Shown: piece by piece, positions 17,144 to 25,081 of the stretch
Position numbering within the stretch: position 1 is the stretch's first letter
Layout: every line of letters begins with the position of its first letter
Assembly: GCF_000025865.1 (NCBI RefSeq)
Contig: NC_014002.1
Location: forward strand, 310,001 to 374,000
Direction of reading: 5' to 3'
DNA length: 64,000 nucleotides
From: Methanohalophilus mahii DSM 5219
GTDB taxonomy: Archaea; Halobacteriota; Methanosarcinia; Methanosarcinales; Methanosarcinaceae
The notes under the pieces: generated by a model
What the model saw: the letters and a program-made list of their open reading frames with translations, nothing else
What the model was told of the DNA's origin: nothing
The model's database searches: none
Position numbers and translations under genes: made by a program

Positions 17144-17896
17144 ATGAAAGAAAATGAAACGGTGCTTTTGCGCACCCGCCATAAAGATAAATTCCGGGAA
17201 TATTTGACCACGGTCTCGGGTAAACAGTTCCACTGCGAATTTGGTATTGTTGAAACGGCCGAGTTGCGGGATATAGAACCCGGCGGTACGATTGTGTCCC
17301 ATATGGGGCAGCAATTCTCTGTTATCAGGCCCCGGGCTCCGGATATGTTCAGACTTGCAAAACGCACGGGTGCACCTATCATGCCCAAGGATGTGGGCCA
17401 GATTATTTCCCATGCAGGTATAAATTCTTCGGACAGGATACTCGAAGCCGGCACCGGAAGTGGCGTGCTTGCCATTTATCTGGGTTCTGTAGCAAAGGAA
17501 GTGATAAGCTATGAGATACGTGAGGATTTTGTGGAGAATGCCCGGGCCAATTTGTCCATGGCCGGCCTATCCAATGTGGAAGTTCGCTGCGGGGATATTG
17601 TGGATGTGATGAGGCAGGGCACTGATTTTTTCGATGCTATAGTACTTGATATTAAAGATTCTGCAGAATCTGTCAAATATGCCTGTTCTAGCCTGCTTGA
17701 CGGAGGTTTCCTTGTTGTTTATTCACCTTTCATTGAACAGGCAAAAGCTGTATACCTGGAAGCTGTGGGGGCAGGATTCTACAGTGTACATACACTTGAA
17801 TGCATGGAAAGGGAGTTATCTGTATCCGAAAGAGGCACAAGACCTGCCCCGGCACGCGTAGGCCACACCGGTTATCTGACATTTGCCAGAAAATGA
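17144..17896 (+). CDS. trmI: tRNA (adenine-N1)-methyltransferase TrmI
   Basis: A 250-residue SAM-dependent methyltransferase that makes m1A57/58 in the tRNA T-loop. The N-terminal small beta domain includes GTIVSHMGQQFSVIRPRAPD, and the SAM site is in RILEAGTGSGVLAIYLG (about residue 105) followed by YEIREDFVENARANL. The motif DAIVLDIKDS corresponds to the catalytic loop region of the family (normally D-x-P; here the residue after Leu-Asp is Ile). The C-terminus ends with ARVGHTGYLTFARK, as in other TrmI proteins. GAGGTG precedes the ATG, which follows the HD hydrolase by nine bases. Confidence 0.9.
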   Translation: MKENETVLLRTRHKDKFREYLTTVSGKQFHCEFGIVETAELRDIEPGGTIVSHMGQQFSVIRPRAPDMFRLAKRTGAPIMPKDVGQIISHAGINSSDRILEAGTGSGVLAIYLGSVAKEVISYEIREDFVENARANLSMAGLSNVEVRCGDIVDVMRQGTDFFDAIVLDIKDSAESVKYACSSLLDGGFLVVYSPFIEQAKAVYLEAVGAGFYSVHTLECMERELSVSERGTRPAPARVGHTGYLTFARK

Positions 17897-18022
17897 CCGA
17901 GGGCAGATTTTTATTTTCCATTTTCACATAATGGTCTACAATAGACAGATTATTCTGCAGCATAGGAAACTCAATTTGATTAATTTAATATAGGTTCTAT
18001 TCATTAGTTCATTTCGATTAAC

Positions 18023-19501
18023 GTGTCTGGTAAGGGATTATGGAAAAAAAGTGTTGAATCAATCAGGAAACCTTTAGAAGATGGACATAGAATTGCCCTG
18101 GAAAAAGGTATTAGTGAAACAGCTATAATTGATTTTAGTTCGACATCCAATCCTATGGGCAGTCCCTTTGATCACCCGGGTTGCAAACTCTGTCTGGAAG
18201 ATCTTTTTTCCCGTGTGGGATCCATGTATTCCCACTTCCATGATAATGAATATTCAGAATTAAGGGCCAGTGCTGCCAAATATTTTGGAAAAAATATTTC
18301 TGCTGATAACATTGTTCCTGCTCTGGGAGTTGAAGATGTAATACGCATGGTATCTTCCTCGGTAATTGAAACAGGGGATACCGTTATTCTGAGCAGGTCG
18401 CAGAACCCTGCCAATGAAAAACATTGTATAATCAGTGGTGGGGAAGTGAGGTATGTTTTTGAGGAGGATTTTAAAAACATATCATCAGATGTGCTTAACA
18501 AGGCAAAAATAATCCTGCTTACCAACCCTGACAATCTTTCAGGCCAGCTTTATTCAAAAAAGGATTTGATTTCTCTTCTACAACGCTGTAATGTCCATTC
18601 CACCCTGCTGGTGGTCGATGAAAGCCTGTTAGACTTAACAGACGTATCTGCCACTTTGGTTGATGAAGTACCTTCTGTTACCAATCTTCTGGTGATACGC
18701 TCCCTGAAAAACACCTTTTCCCTTCCCGGGGCAGGAATCTCTTTTGGTATTACTGATGTGGATTTTGCAACGATTCTGAACAGGGTCCGCAACTGCTGCA
18801 ATATAGGGCCAATGGATGAAGCAGTTGCTCTGTCCTTGTTGGATATGCCTTCCGATATTGCGAATGATTATCTGACTGCTTCAAGACAATTTGTCCGGGA
18901 AAACCGCCAGTATCTTATGGAACGGCTGGGCAAGGTGCGCAGGTTCATACCACATGAAAGTAATACATCCTTTGTACTTGTTGATGTAAGCGCTGCGAGT
19001 CTCGATTCGGTCGAATTGACTCACAGGCTTGCTGAAAAGGGTCTTCTTGTAAGGGATTGTTCCTGCTTTTATTCCATGGATCGTAATTTTATCAGGGTCT
19101 CGGTGAGACCGAAAGAGGATACTGATAGGCTTGTGGAGGCTATAGGGACAGTCGTAGTTGACAGTGCCCGGGATAGTGCCATGGAGAACCTTAACCAGAT
19201 ACTGGACGAAGAACCCGTCAGGCCTCTTGGTGCTAACACGGCCTGTCCATATTATCCCTGCCATTTCAAGGGTCAGGATTGCACTTTCTGTTTTTGCCCC
19301 TTTTATCCCTGCGGGGATGAGCGCACAGGAGGCAGGTGGGTTTGTCGCTCAAGTGGAGGTAGGGTGTGGAGTTGTGAAAAATGTGGTCTGGTCCACAAAA
19401 AACAAAATGTACAGAAACTCCTTGATGTCCTCAAAGGTGAGGGGGAGATGGAAGACAAACTCAAAAAAGCCTGGGATGAGGTAATGGAGCCCCTATTATG
19501 A
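18023..19501 (+). CDS. cobD: L-threonine-O-3-phosphate decarboxylase CobD with C-terminal Cys-rich domain
   Basis: The first 370 or so residues are a PLP fold-type I enzyme that forms (R)-1-aminopropan-2-ol phosphate for the cobamide nucleotide loop. The PLP lysine lies in VIRSLKNTFSLPGAG (about residue 235), and LTNPDNLSGQLYSKKDL is the cofactor-binding region. Residues of about 405-465 form a cysteine-rich domain beginning CPYYPCHFKGQDCTFC and ending WSCEKCGLVHK. The M. mazei homolog is, as I recall, a bifunctional threonine kinase/decarboxylase; here the kinase role is inference. The start is GTG 18023. The gene overlaps cbiB by four bases and opens the cobamide cluster. Confidence 0.9.
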   Translation: MSGKGLWKKSVESIRKPLEDGHRIALEKGISETAIIDFSSTSNPMGSPFDHPGCKLCLEDLFSRVGSMYSHFHDNEYSELRASAAKYFGKNISADNIVPALGVEDVIRMVSSSVIETGDTVILSRSQNPANEKHCIISGGEVRYVFEEDFKNISSDVLNKAKIILLTNPDNLSGQLYSKKDLISLLQRCNVHSTLLVVDESLLDLTDVSATLVDEVPSVTNLLVIRSLKNTFSLPGAGISFGITDVDFATILNRVRNCCNIGPMDEAVALSLLDMPSDIANDYLTASRQFVRENRQYLMERLGKVRRFIPHESNTSFVLVDVSAASLDSVELTHRLAEKGLLVRDCSCFYSMDRNFIRVSVRPKEDTDRLVEAIGTVVVDSARDSAMENLNQILDEEPVRPLGANTACPYYPCHFKGQDCTFCFCPFYPCGDERTGGRWVCRSSGGRVWSCEKCGLVHKKQNVQKLLDVLKGEGEMEDKLKKAWDEVMEPLL

Positions 19502-20502
19502 TGGATTTTATTTTTGCCGGTTATATGCATATGATTTATGTGCTTTTATTTGCTGTGTTAATTGATCTTGCAGTAGGGGAACCTCCGGCTCGCCTGCACC
19601 CGGTGGTCTGGATCGGGACACTGATTGGCATTTTCAAAAAGTACATTCCTTCATCGGGAAGAAAAGCCTATGGTGTTTTCATGGGTCTTTCATGCATTCT
19701 TTTTGCATCCCTTATTGCCTATATTGTACTTTTAGTGTCGAGTCAATCCCTGGTGCCTGAACTTGTGGGTATAGTTATTGAAGCCTATTTCCTCAAAAGT
19801 ACTTTTGCTATCCGCAGACTGTTATTTGCCGGAGAAGAAGTTGCATCATCTCTGGAAGTAGGGGCTCTGGAAGAGGCCAGAAAACAACTTTCTATGTATG
19901 TAAGCAGGGATACCTCAAAACTTAGTGGCTCCCATGTATCTTCTGCTGCCATAGAAACCGTATCCGAGAATTACGTAGATTCTATTCTCTCTCCCCTGTT
20001 CTATTATTCTGTAGCAGGCCCTTTCGGTCTGATAGCAGCTTATGCTTTTAAAGCCGTAAGTACCCTTGATTCCATGGTTGGTTATCGGGATGAAGCACAT
20101 AGGGACGTCGGTTTCTTCTCGGCAAAACTGGATGATGTACTTAACTGGGTTCCTGCCCGGATTTCCCTGTTTTTCATCTGGCTGGCTGTATTTTTCCTGA
20201 ATATAATGCCAAAAACTATGTCTTTTGATCCTTCAGGTGCCTGCTCCTGTTCAACTAATGATTGCAAGGTCCCGGATTCTCCCAATTCAGGATACCCAAT
20301 GGCAGCAGTTGCCGGTGCTATAGGTGTGAAACTGGAAAAACCGGGAGTCTATGTGCTGGGACAGGGGCTTGCATCCCCGGGAGCGGAATCTATTAAAAAG
20401 GCAAACCGGCTTGTAGAAGGAGCAGCTCTTATATCTATAGCGTGCTTTTCGCTTGTAATTTATGTTTTTACAAATTTCATATGGAAATTATATATAATCT
20501 AA
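19498..20502 (+). CDS. cbiB: Adenosylcobinamide-phosphate synthase CbiB
   Basis: A 334-residue integral membrane enzyme that attaches aminopropanol phosphate to adenosylcobyric acid. The N-terminal ADLAVGEPPARLHPVVWIG-like segment, the EARKQLSMYVSRDTSKLSG motif (about residue 125), the ENYVDSILSPLFYY segment and the C-terminal SPNSGYPMAAVAGAIGVKLEKPG are family signatures. Several hydrophobic helices are evident. A short cysteine-containing insert (SGACSCSTNDCK) precedes the SPNSGYP motif. Its start ATG overlaps the cobD stop by four bases, indicating translational coupling. Confidence 0.93.
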   Translation: MMDFIFAGYMHMIYVLLFAVLIDLAVGEPPARLHPVVWIGTLIGIFKKYIPSSGRKAYGVFMGLSCILFASLIAYIVLLVSSQSLVPELVGIVIEAYFLKSTFAIRRLLFAGEEVASSLEVGALEEARKQLSMYVSRDTSKLSGSHVSSAAIETVSENYVDSILSPLFYYSVAGPFGLIAAYAFKAVSTLDSMVGYRDEAHRDVGFFSAKLDDVLNWVPARISLFFIWLAVFFLNIMPKTMSFDPSGACSCSTNDCKVPDSPNSGYPMAAVAGAIGVKLEKPGVYVLGQGLASPGAESIKKANRLVEGAALISIACFSLVIYVFTNFIWKLYII

Positions 20503-20515
20503 TCAAAGTGATACA

Positions 20516-21103
20516 ATGAAACTGTCTGATGTAGAATCCAGGAATATAAAAGGAGAACAGCCCGAAGAAGCTGATACCGGCTATACTTATGATATAATGG
20601 ATATCCTGAAGGAAGAGGGTATTACTGAAGAGGTACTTGTGGAAGCTTCAATGGGACTTTACACACCTCACCCCGGAATCGAGACACGTGAAAAGGCAGA
20701 AGCCCTTTTTATAAGGGAACTTCGTCTTGCAATTTCTGATCCCAATCTTTGTATGCTGATCTATTCCGGTATCCTGCTTGAAAGAGAGGGTCGCAATGGG
20801 ACACTGCCTAACATAAGTCGCGATTCCTATGAAAGGGACCTGACCTTCCTGATAGCTGATGAGGTACTGGGGATGAGCATTTCCAAATATATCAGTGGGG
20901 ACAAGGGAATGTTTGAGTTTGTCAGGTTCGACAAACAAAAGCCGGGTATACTTGCAGAACTCGGTCCTTTCATGGATGATGTCATCGGTGGACTTATCGG
21001 AGGCGTTTCTGCCAATATGTATACCAGAGGAATGGCGGAGATTGGCAAATCCAAAAATAAAGATGACGACGAAAAACATGGCGGTGGTGTGATAGCCGGA
21101 TGA
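20516..21103 (+). CDS. cobZ: Alpha-ribazole-5'-phosphate phosphatase CobZ
   Basis: A 195-residue PgpA-like phosphatase in the cobamide cluster. CobZ dephosphorylates alpha-ribazole-5'-phosphate or adenosylcobalamin-5'-phosphate and replaces bacterial CobC in methanogens. Characteristic stretches are ITEEVLVEASMGLYTPHPGI, FLIADEVLGMSISKYISG and the glycine-rich MDDVIGGLIGGVSANMYTRG near the C-terminus. The protein ends in a charged, glycine-rich tail. It starts 14 bases after cbiB and overlaps cobS by four bases. The assignment rests on similarity to the M. mazei family and operon position. Confidence 0.88.
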   Translation: MKLSDVESRNIKGEQPEEADTGYTYDIMDILKEEGITEEVLVEASMGLYTPHPGIETREKAEALFIRELRLAISDPNLCMLIYSGILLEREGRNGTLPNISRDSYERDLTFLIADEVLGMSISKYISGDKGMFEFVRFDKQKPGILAELGPFMDDVIGGLIGGVSANMYTRGMAEIGKSKNKDDDEKHGGGVIAG

Positions 21104-21927
21104 GCGGATTACTACTCGCAGTCAGGACGGGTTTTGGTTTCTTATCGACAATTCCCGTGGGAATTACCATGGAAGGCCTTGATGAGCTGGTTAAACGAAG
21201 TTACCTGTTTGTCTTTACAGGCATTGTACTGGGTCTTTTGATTGGCATGTTTACAGGAATTGTGGAGTATGTGTTCCCCGCAAATATTTCCGCAGCCCTG
21301 GTTATTGTTTTTATTTATTATCTAACAGGCCTCAATCATCTGGATGGCCTGGCGGATTTTGGTGACGGGTGTACGGCTCACGGTTCTCTTGAAAAGAAGA
21401 TCAAGGCCCTTAAGGATATGTCGCTGGGTATAGGCGGGGTGGCATATTGTGTCATAGGTCTGATTTTGCTCTATGCCAGCATTTCCTCTCTTCAGCAGCA
21501 GATATACATTACCGGGACAATATCATCGCTACCACAGTGGACACTTTTGCCCCTATCCCTGCTTGTGGCGGAAATCGGTGCTAAACAGGGTATGCTCACA
21601 ATAGCAGCTTTTGGCAAATCCATCCATGAAGGCCTGGGTTCCATGGTGATCGATAAGACGGACGTCGGTAAATATCTGGCTGGCCTGGCAATGGGTGGTG
21701 TTGTATCTGTCCTCAGCCTGGGTTTAATCGGCCTGATAGGTTTTGTGGCAGCCATATTGGGGGCTTTCGGGGTTCTCAATGTTTCTAACAGGCATTTTGG
21801 TGGTGTCAATGGGGATTGTATAGGTACCGCCAATGAAATTGCCAGACTTACCTCTTTGATTGCCATTACTCTGGCGCTAATTGCCATCAATGCAGGATAC
21901 GGAGGTCTTTCATGGATGCTTTTATAA
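21100..21927 (+). CDS. cobS: Adenosylcobinamide-GDP ribazoletransferase CobS
   Basis: A 275-residue polytopic membrane enzyme that joins adenosylcobinamide-GDP with alpha-ribazole (phosphate) to complete cobalamin. The acidic metal-binding motif is in GLNHLDGLADFGDG (about residue 85), followed by EKKIKALKDMSLGIGGVAY. The C-terminal FGGVNGDCIGTANEIARL is the second family signature. About seven hydrophobic helices are apparent. The start overlaps the cobZ stop and the end overlaps cobY by 16 bases, so all are coupled in one operon. Confidence 0.95.
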   Translation: MSGLLLAVRTGFGFLSTIPVGITMEGLDELVKRSYLFVFTGIVLGLLIGMFTGIVEYVFPANISAALVIVFIYYLTGLNHLDGLADFGDGCTAHGSLEKKIKALKDMSLGIGGVAYCVIGLILLYASISSLQQQIYITGTISSLPQWTLLPLSLLVAEIGAKQGMLTIAAFGKSIHEGLGSMVIDKTDVGKYLAGLAMGGVVSVLSLGLIGLIGFVAAILGAFGVLNVSNRHFGGVNGDCIGTANEIARLTSLIAITLALIAINAGYGGLSWMLL

Positions 21928-22529
21928 TGGCCGGTGGACAGGGTTTGCGCCTGGGTATGGGCGAGAAACCCTGTGTGGATATTCTGGGTAAACCCATGAT
22001 ATGTTATGTTGTGGATGCCCTGGAGGAGTCAGAAAGCATTGGTGATGTTTATGTGACAGTATCTCCTTTCACCCCTCACACCGAAGAAGTTATAGAAAAT
22101 CGTTATGGGGGCAATGTCAAAACCATTGATACTGCCGGTGATAATTATGTTGGTGATATGGTTTATGCTGTGGAACAGGCTAACGTTGCAGAACCCCTGA
22201 TGGTAATCATGTCTGACCTGCCCCTGATAACAGCCGATCTTATTGATTCCATTGTGGAGGAATACTACAGGTGTGGAAAACCTTCAATGTCGGTATTTAT
22301 ACCCCTTTCCCTCTGTAAAAAAGTGGGTCTGCGTCCGGATACCGTTTTCAACTGGAGTGGAAACCTTATAGTTCCCACTGGAATAAATATCCTTGACGGA
22401 AGCAAAATCCGGGAGGAACAGGAATATTATAATTATCTACTGGAAGACCCTGAAGTAGCCCTGAATGTCAATACTGCAGAGGATTTGCAGCGCTGCACTG
22501 ATATTCTGGAAAAAAGGCAGAATAAATAA
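21912..22529 (+). CDS. cobY: GTP:adenosylcobinamide-phosphate guanylyltransferase CobY
   Basis: A 205-residue nucleotidyltransferase of the archaeal CobY type, which activates adenosylcobinamide phosphate with GTP and replaces bacterial CobU. The N-terminal AFIMAGGQGLRLGMGEKPC is the nucleotide-binding loop, followed by VDILGKPMICYVVDAL. The metal-binding region is LMVIMSDLPLITADLID (about residue 100). The C-terminal NVNTAEDLQRC is typical of this fold. It overlaps cobS by 16 bases. Confidence 0.94.
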   Translation: MDAFIMAGGQGLRLGMGEKPCVDILGKPMICYVVDALEESESIGDVYVTVSPFTPHTEEVIENRYGGNVKTIDTAGDNYVGDMVYAVEQANVAEPLMVIMSDLPLITADLIDSIVEEYYRCGKPSMSVFIPLSLCKKVGLRPDTVFNWSGNLIVPTGINILDGSKIREEQEYYNYLLEDPEVALNVNTAEDLQRCTDILEKRQNK

Positions 22530-22542
22530 TTCGGGGTTCTCT

Positions 22543-22938
22543 ATGACAAATTGTGTCAATATTAAGGGCAAGGATTATTCTCTGGAGACACTGCGGCTTA
22601 TTGTGGGTACGCAGAATCTGGATCTCACAAATTCTTTTGCTGAAGAATATCTCCTGTTGTGTGAAGTTGTGGACAATCCTTTTATTCTTCCTTTTTTCCT
22701 TGAAAAATTCTATACTATGGACATAAAGGACCCTGAAAATTTCCGGTTGGCGCTGTGGAGGGTACAGGTTGATTCTGACCTGCGTCTTGGAGAGGACATA
22801 AGTAAACATCAGCAACGCAGTTATGTTACGCGCACACTGGAAAAATTGCTTTTCAGTGAGGTGTTGCTTGAAGTTGTCACAGAGCCGGATACTTCTGATG
22901 GAAGTGGTTTTTTGTTAACTTCCGGGGAAGATACATGA
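22543..22938 (+). CDS. Hypothetical protein, last gene of the cobamide cluster
   Basis: A 131-residue soluble protein that I do not recognise. The chosen ATG at 22543 follows cobY by 13 bases and has CGGGG about six bases upstream; an open extension to 22465 lies inside cobY and is unlikely. The sequence is mostly predicted alpha-helical, with ETLRLIVGTQNLDL and EEYLLLCEVVDNPFILPF segments and an acidic C-terminus. No metal-binding or catalytic motif is seen. Its position suggests a role connected to cobamide use or simply read-through transcription. Confidence 0.72.
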   Translation: MTNCVNIKGKDYSLETLRLIVGTQNLDLTNSFAEEYLLLCEVVDNPFILPFFLEKFYTMDIKDPENFRLALWRVQVDSDLRLGEDISKHQQRSYVTRTLEKLLFSEVLLEVVTEPDTSDGSGFLLTSGEDT

Positions 22939-23058
22939 ATTTTTATAGCAGGAATCCCTTATTTTATATGTAAATAAATTCCATTGTGATTAATCACAGG
23001 TGGACATTTTTGCTATTATGTTCTAATTAAATTGTGAAATATTTATAAGGTGTTTCAA

Positions 23059-23787
23059 ATGGAGGAAACGGCAATTCCTGAAAGGGTTAGTACTGGTATT
23101 AGTGGACTGGATGAGATGCTCAAAGGCGGGTATTTTAAAGGTACTGCAAACGTTGTTTCCGGGAAATCAGGTACCGGTAAAACGATTTTTGGATCCCAGT
23201 TCATTTATGAGGGGGCAAAGAACGGGGAGAAGGTGATGTGTATAATCACATCGGAAGAATCCAAATCCATTGTTCGGGAAATGAAAGCATCCTTTGATTG
23301 GGATTTCAAGAAACTTGAGGATGATGGTTTACTTTCTTTTGTCGATATTACTGACCCGGGACTGCGTCTCCAGAAAAGTGTGGAAATCGCACCCTCAGAG
23401 CTTATCAAGAGTTTCAAAAAACTTATTGAAAGCAAGCTTGATGAGGTGCAGCCTCAGAGGGTATTCATTGATTCAATTGAGGCCCTTTTCCTTGCCATTG
23501 AGTCAAATTACAAACTGAGGACCCTGATAGATGATGTGTTTGGTGTCCTGCGCAGCCGTGAGGTAACTTCTGTCATTTCAGTTGGTAAGATGTTTGATCT
23601 TGATGCGATGGTGGAATATGGTGCGGATTCAGTAATCAAACTGGAACGTGTCAGGGTGGGTAATAATCTTCAGCGTACCATCTTTGTTATGAAATTGAGA
23701 GGTTCAAGCACGATCAATGAGGTGCGTGTGCTTAATATTTCGGATAATGGTATGTCGGTGCTTGCCCAGTCTCCGTATCTGGAGTAA
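23059..23787 (+). CDS. KaiC-like RecA-superfamily ATPase
   Basis: A single-domain KaiC-type ATPase of 242 residues. The N-terminal RVSTGISGLDEMLKGGYFKG leads into Walker A VVSGKSGTGKTIFGSQFI (about residue 36). The paired glutamates of the KaiC family lie in CIITSEESKSI, and Walker B is RVFIDSIEALFLA (about residue 140). Archaeal KaiC-like proteins are linked to signalling, motility and other regulated processes, but no partner is adjacent. ATG 23059 is chosen because AAGGTG lies six bases upstream; GTG 23050 is an alternative. It is convergent with radB. Confidence 0.9.
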   Translation: MEETAIPERVSTGISGLDEMLKGGYFKGTANVVSGKSGTGKTIFGSQFIYEGAKNGEKVMCIITSEESKSIVREMKASFDWDFKKLEDDGLLSFVDITDPGLRLQKSVEIAPSELIKSFKKLIESKLDEVQPQRVFIDSIEALFLAIESNYKLRTLIDDVFGVLRSREVTSVISVGKMFDLDAMVEYGADSVIKLERVRVGNNLQRTIFVMKLRGSSTINEVRVLNISDNGMSVLAQSPYLE

Positions 23788-23798
23788 ATCTTCTTATT

Positions 23799-24476
23799 TT
23801 ACTTCAGTCCTTCCTGGGTTATTGTGAATTCCCTGCTCAATCCTTCCGGACGGGAGCGATGTTTGAGCAGGTTGGCTTTTCTTTTATTTTCACCTGTGCG
23901 CTCAAGCTGGATTATGGTTTTTGACATATGTTCGACCGTACTGCCGCCAACAGGTTTCAGTTTGCCCGTTCCTATGTCTGAATAGACCTGGTTTGTGATA
24001 ACAACTACAATTCCTCTCTTGCGGGCCAGGCCGTGCAGATAGCCAATCTGATTGGCAAGTTCTCTGCGAGTGCGGATACTTTTCTCTTCATCTTCAAGGC
24101 CAAAACGGTAATAAGCAGTTGCTGAGTCAACAATTATAAGTCCGATGTTCTGGGCACTTATTTTCTCTATCTCGTGGATTGCAGAGTACTGTTCCTCGAA
24201 ACTGTGGGGTTCGTAGATGATTATGTTCTGGGCAATTTCCCTGGCATTTTCACCTGCGATCTGCCTGAACCTCTCCGGTGATATTGCCTCAGTATCAACA
24301 AGGATTGCTTTTTTGTTATTATTTACACAATAGACTGCAAGCTGGAGGCAGAGGTTTGTCTTTCCGCTCCCGGATTCTCCGTATATCTGGGTCACAACTC
24401 CCGGTTCGAATCCTCCTCCAAGAAGTTCATCTATGGGCTTGCATCCTGATGTAAGTAAGTCGGTTATATTGCACAC
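23799..24476 (-). CDS. radB: DNA repair and recombination protein RadB
   Basis: RadB is the euryarchaeal RecA-family paralog of RadA that assists homologous recombination. The 225-residue protein lacks the N-terminal helix-hairpin-helix domain of RadA and begins almost directly with SGCKPIDELLGGGFEPG. Walker A is IYGESGSGKTNLCLQLA (about residue 32), Walker B is IGLIIVDSATAYYRF, and the VVITNQVYSDIGTGKLKPVG loop follows. The start is GTG at 24476; an in-frame stop lies 18 bases further upstream and no ATG is available. It is convergent with the KaiC-like gene. Confidence 0.94.
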   Translation of the reverse strand: MCNITDLLTSGCKPIDELLGGGFEPGVVTQIYGESGSGKTNLCLQLAVYCVNNNKKAILVDTEAISPERFRQIAGENAREIAQNIIIYEPHSFEEQYSAIHEIEKISAQNIGLIIVDSATAYYRFGLEDEEKSIRTRRELANQIGYLHGLARKRGIVVVITNQVYSDIGTGKLKPVGGSTVEHMSKTIIQLERTGENKRKANLLKHRSRPEGLSREFTITQEGLK

Positions 24477-24808
24477 CTCAATTGGTTCAAGTTATTGCTA
24501 TTATCGGTGTTTAGGTTATACGTCTTTTGGAAAAGTTCTTCTTTTTTATTTGTTACCATATCGGATAATACAGCAAAATTCGGAGTTTCGTATTGTTTCA
24601 TTGTATATCATATTTGTTATCAAATACTATTCGGTGTATTCAGACATAGGGTGAAAAAGCATTATAAATGAATGAATCCTATTTCGTATCTACTTACTGC
24701 GGGAAGTCAGTAGTTTAGGGGAAATCGGGATCTGATCCATGATTGTTGATTCCTTTCTATCTTCTTTGGCTCTCCTGATTGTGTTTATTGTTGCAAGGAT
24801 GTAATATA
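24477..24808. other. 332-base intergenic region, promoter and possible structured leader of the nrd operon
   Basis: The left part is AT-rich and carries the divergent radB promoter. A TATA-like attataaatg lies at 24661-24670. If used, it would give the redoxin-nrdD-nrdG mRNA a leader of about 115 bases. In that leader TACTG near 24693 can pair with CAGTA near 24707, and GGGATCTGATCC near 24729 is partly self-complementary. No open frame of family quality is present. This could be a regulatory leader but the pairing is short. Confidence 0.4.
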
Positions 24809-25063
24809 ATGTCTGAAATTATTGTCTATACCACCGATGTCTGCCCGAAATGTGCCCGTCTGAAAGCGACGCTAAAAGAGAATAATGTACAGTTTGAAGA
24901 AGCAGATATGACCTCTGCGGAAGCACTTACAGAACTGCGCATAAATGGTGTCTTTACAAGTGAAGCACCAGTATTGCAGATAGGGGATGATTTCCTTACA
25001 TCTGACAACATATTCAAAGGTAGTGATGTGGATATGGACGTCCTTCAGGATTGGATTTACTAA
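24809..25063 (+). CDS. Glutaredoxin/NrdH-like redoxin
   Basis: An 84-residue thioredoxin-fold redoxin with a CPKC active site (TTDVCPKCARLKATLKE, about residue 11-14) and the cis-proline region SEAPVLQIGDDFL. It lies 18 bases upstream of nrdD on the same strand, strongly suggesting that it is the electron donor for the class III ribonucleotide reductase, as has been described for methanogen enzymes of this subtype. The start at 24809 is chosen because AAGGATG lies seven bases before it; a longer frame from 24779 has no such signal. Confidence 0.9.
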   Translation: MSEIIVYTTDVCPKCARLKATLKENNVQFEEADMTSAEALTELRINGVFTSEAPVLQIGDDFLTSDNIFKGSDVDMDVLQDWIY

Positions 25064-25081
25064 ATTAAATGGGGGCTTAAT

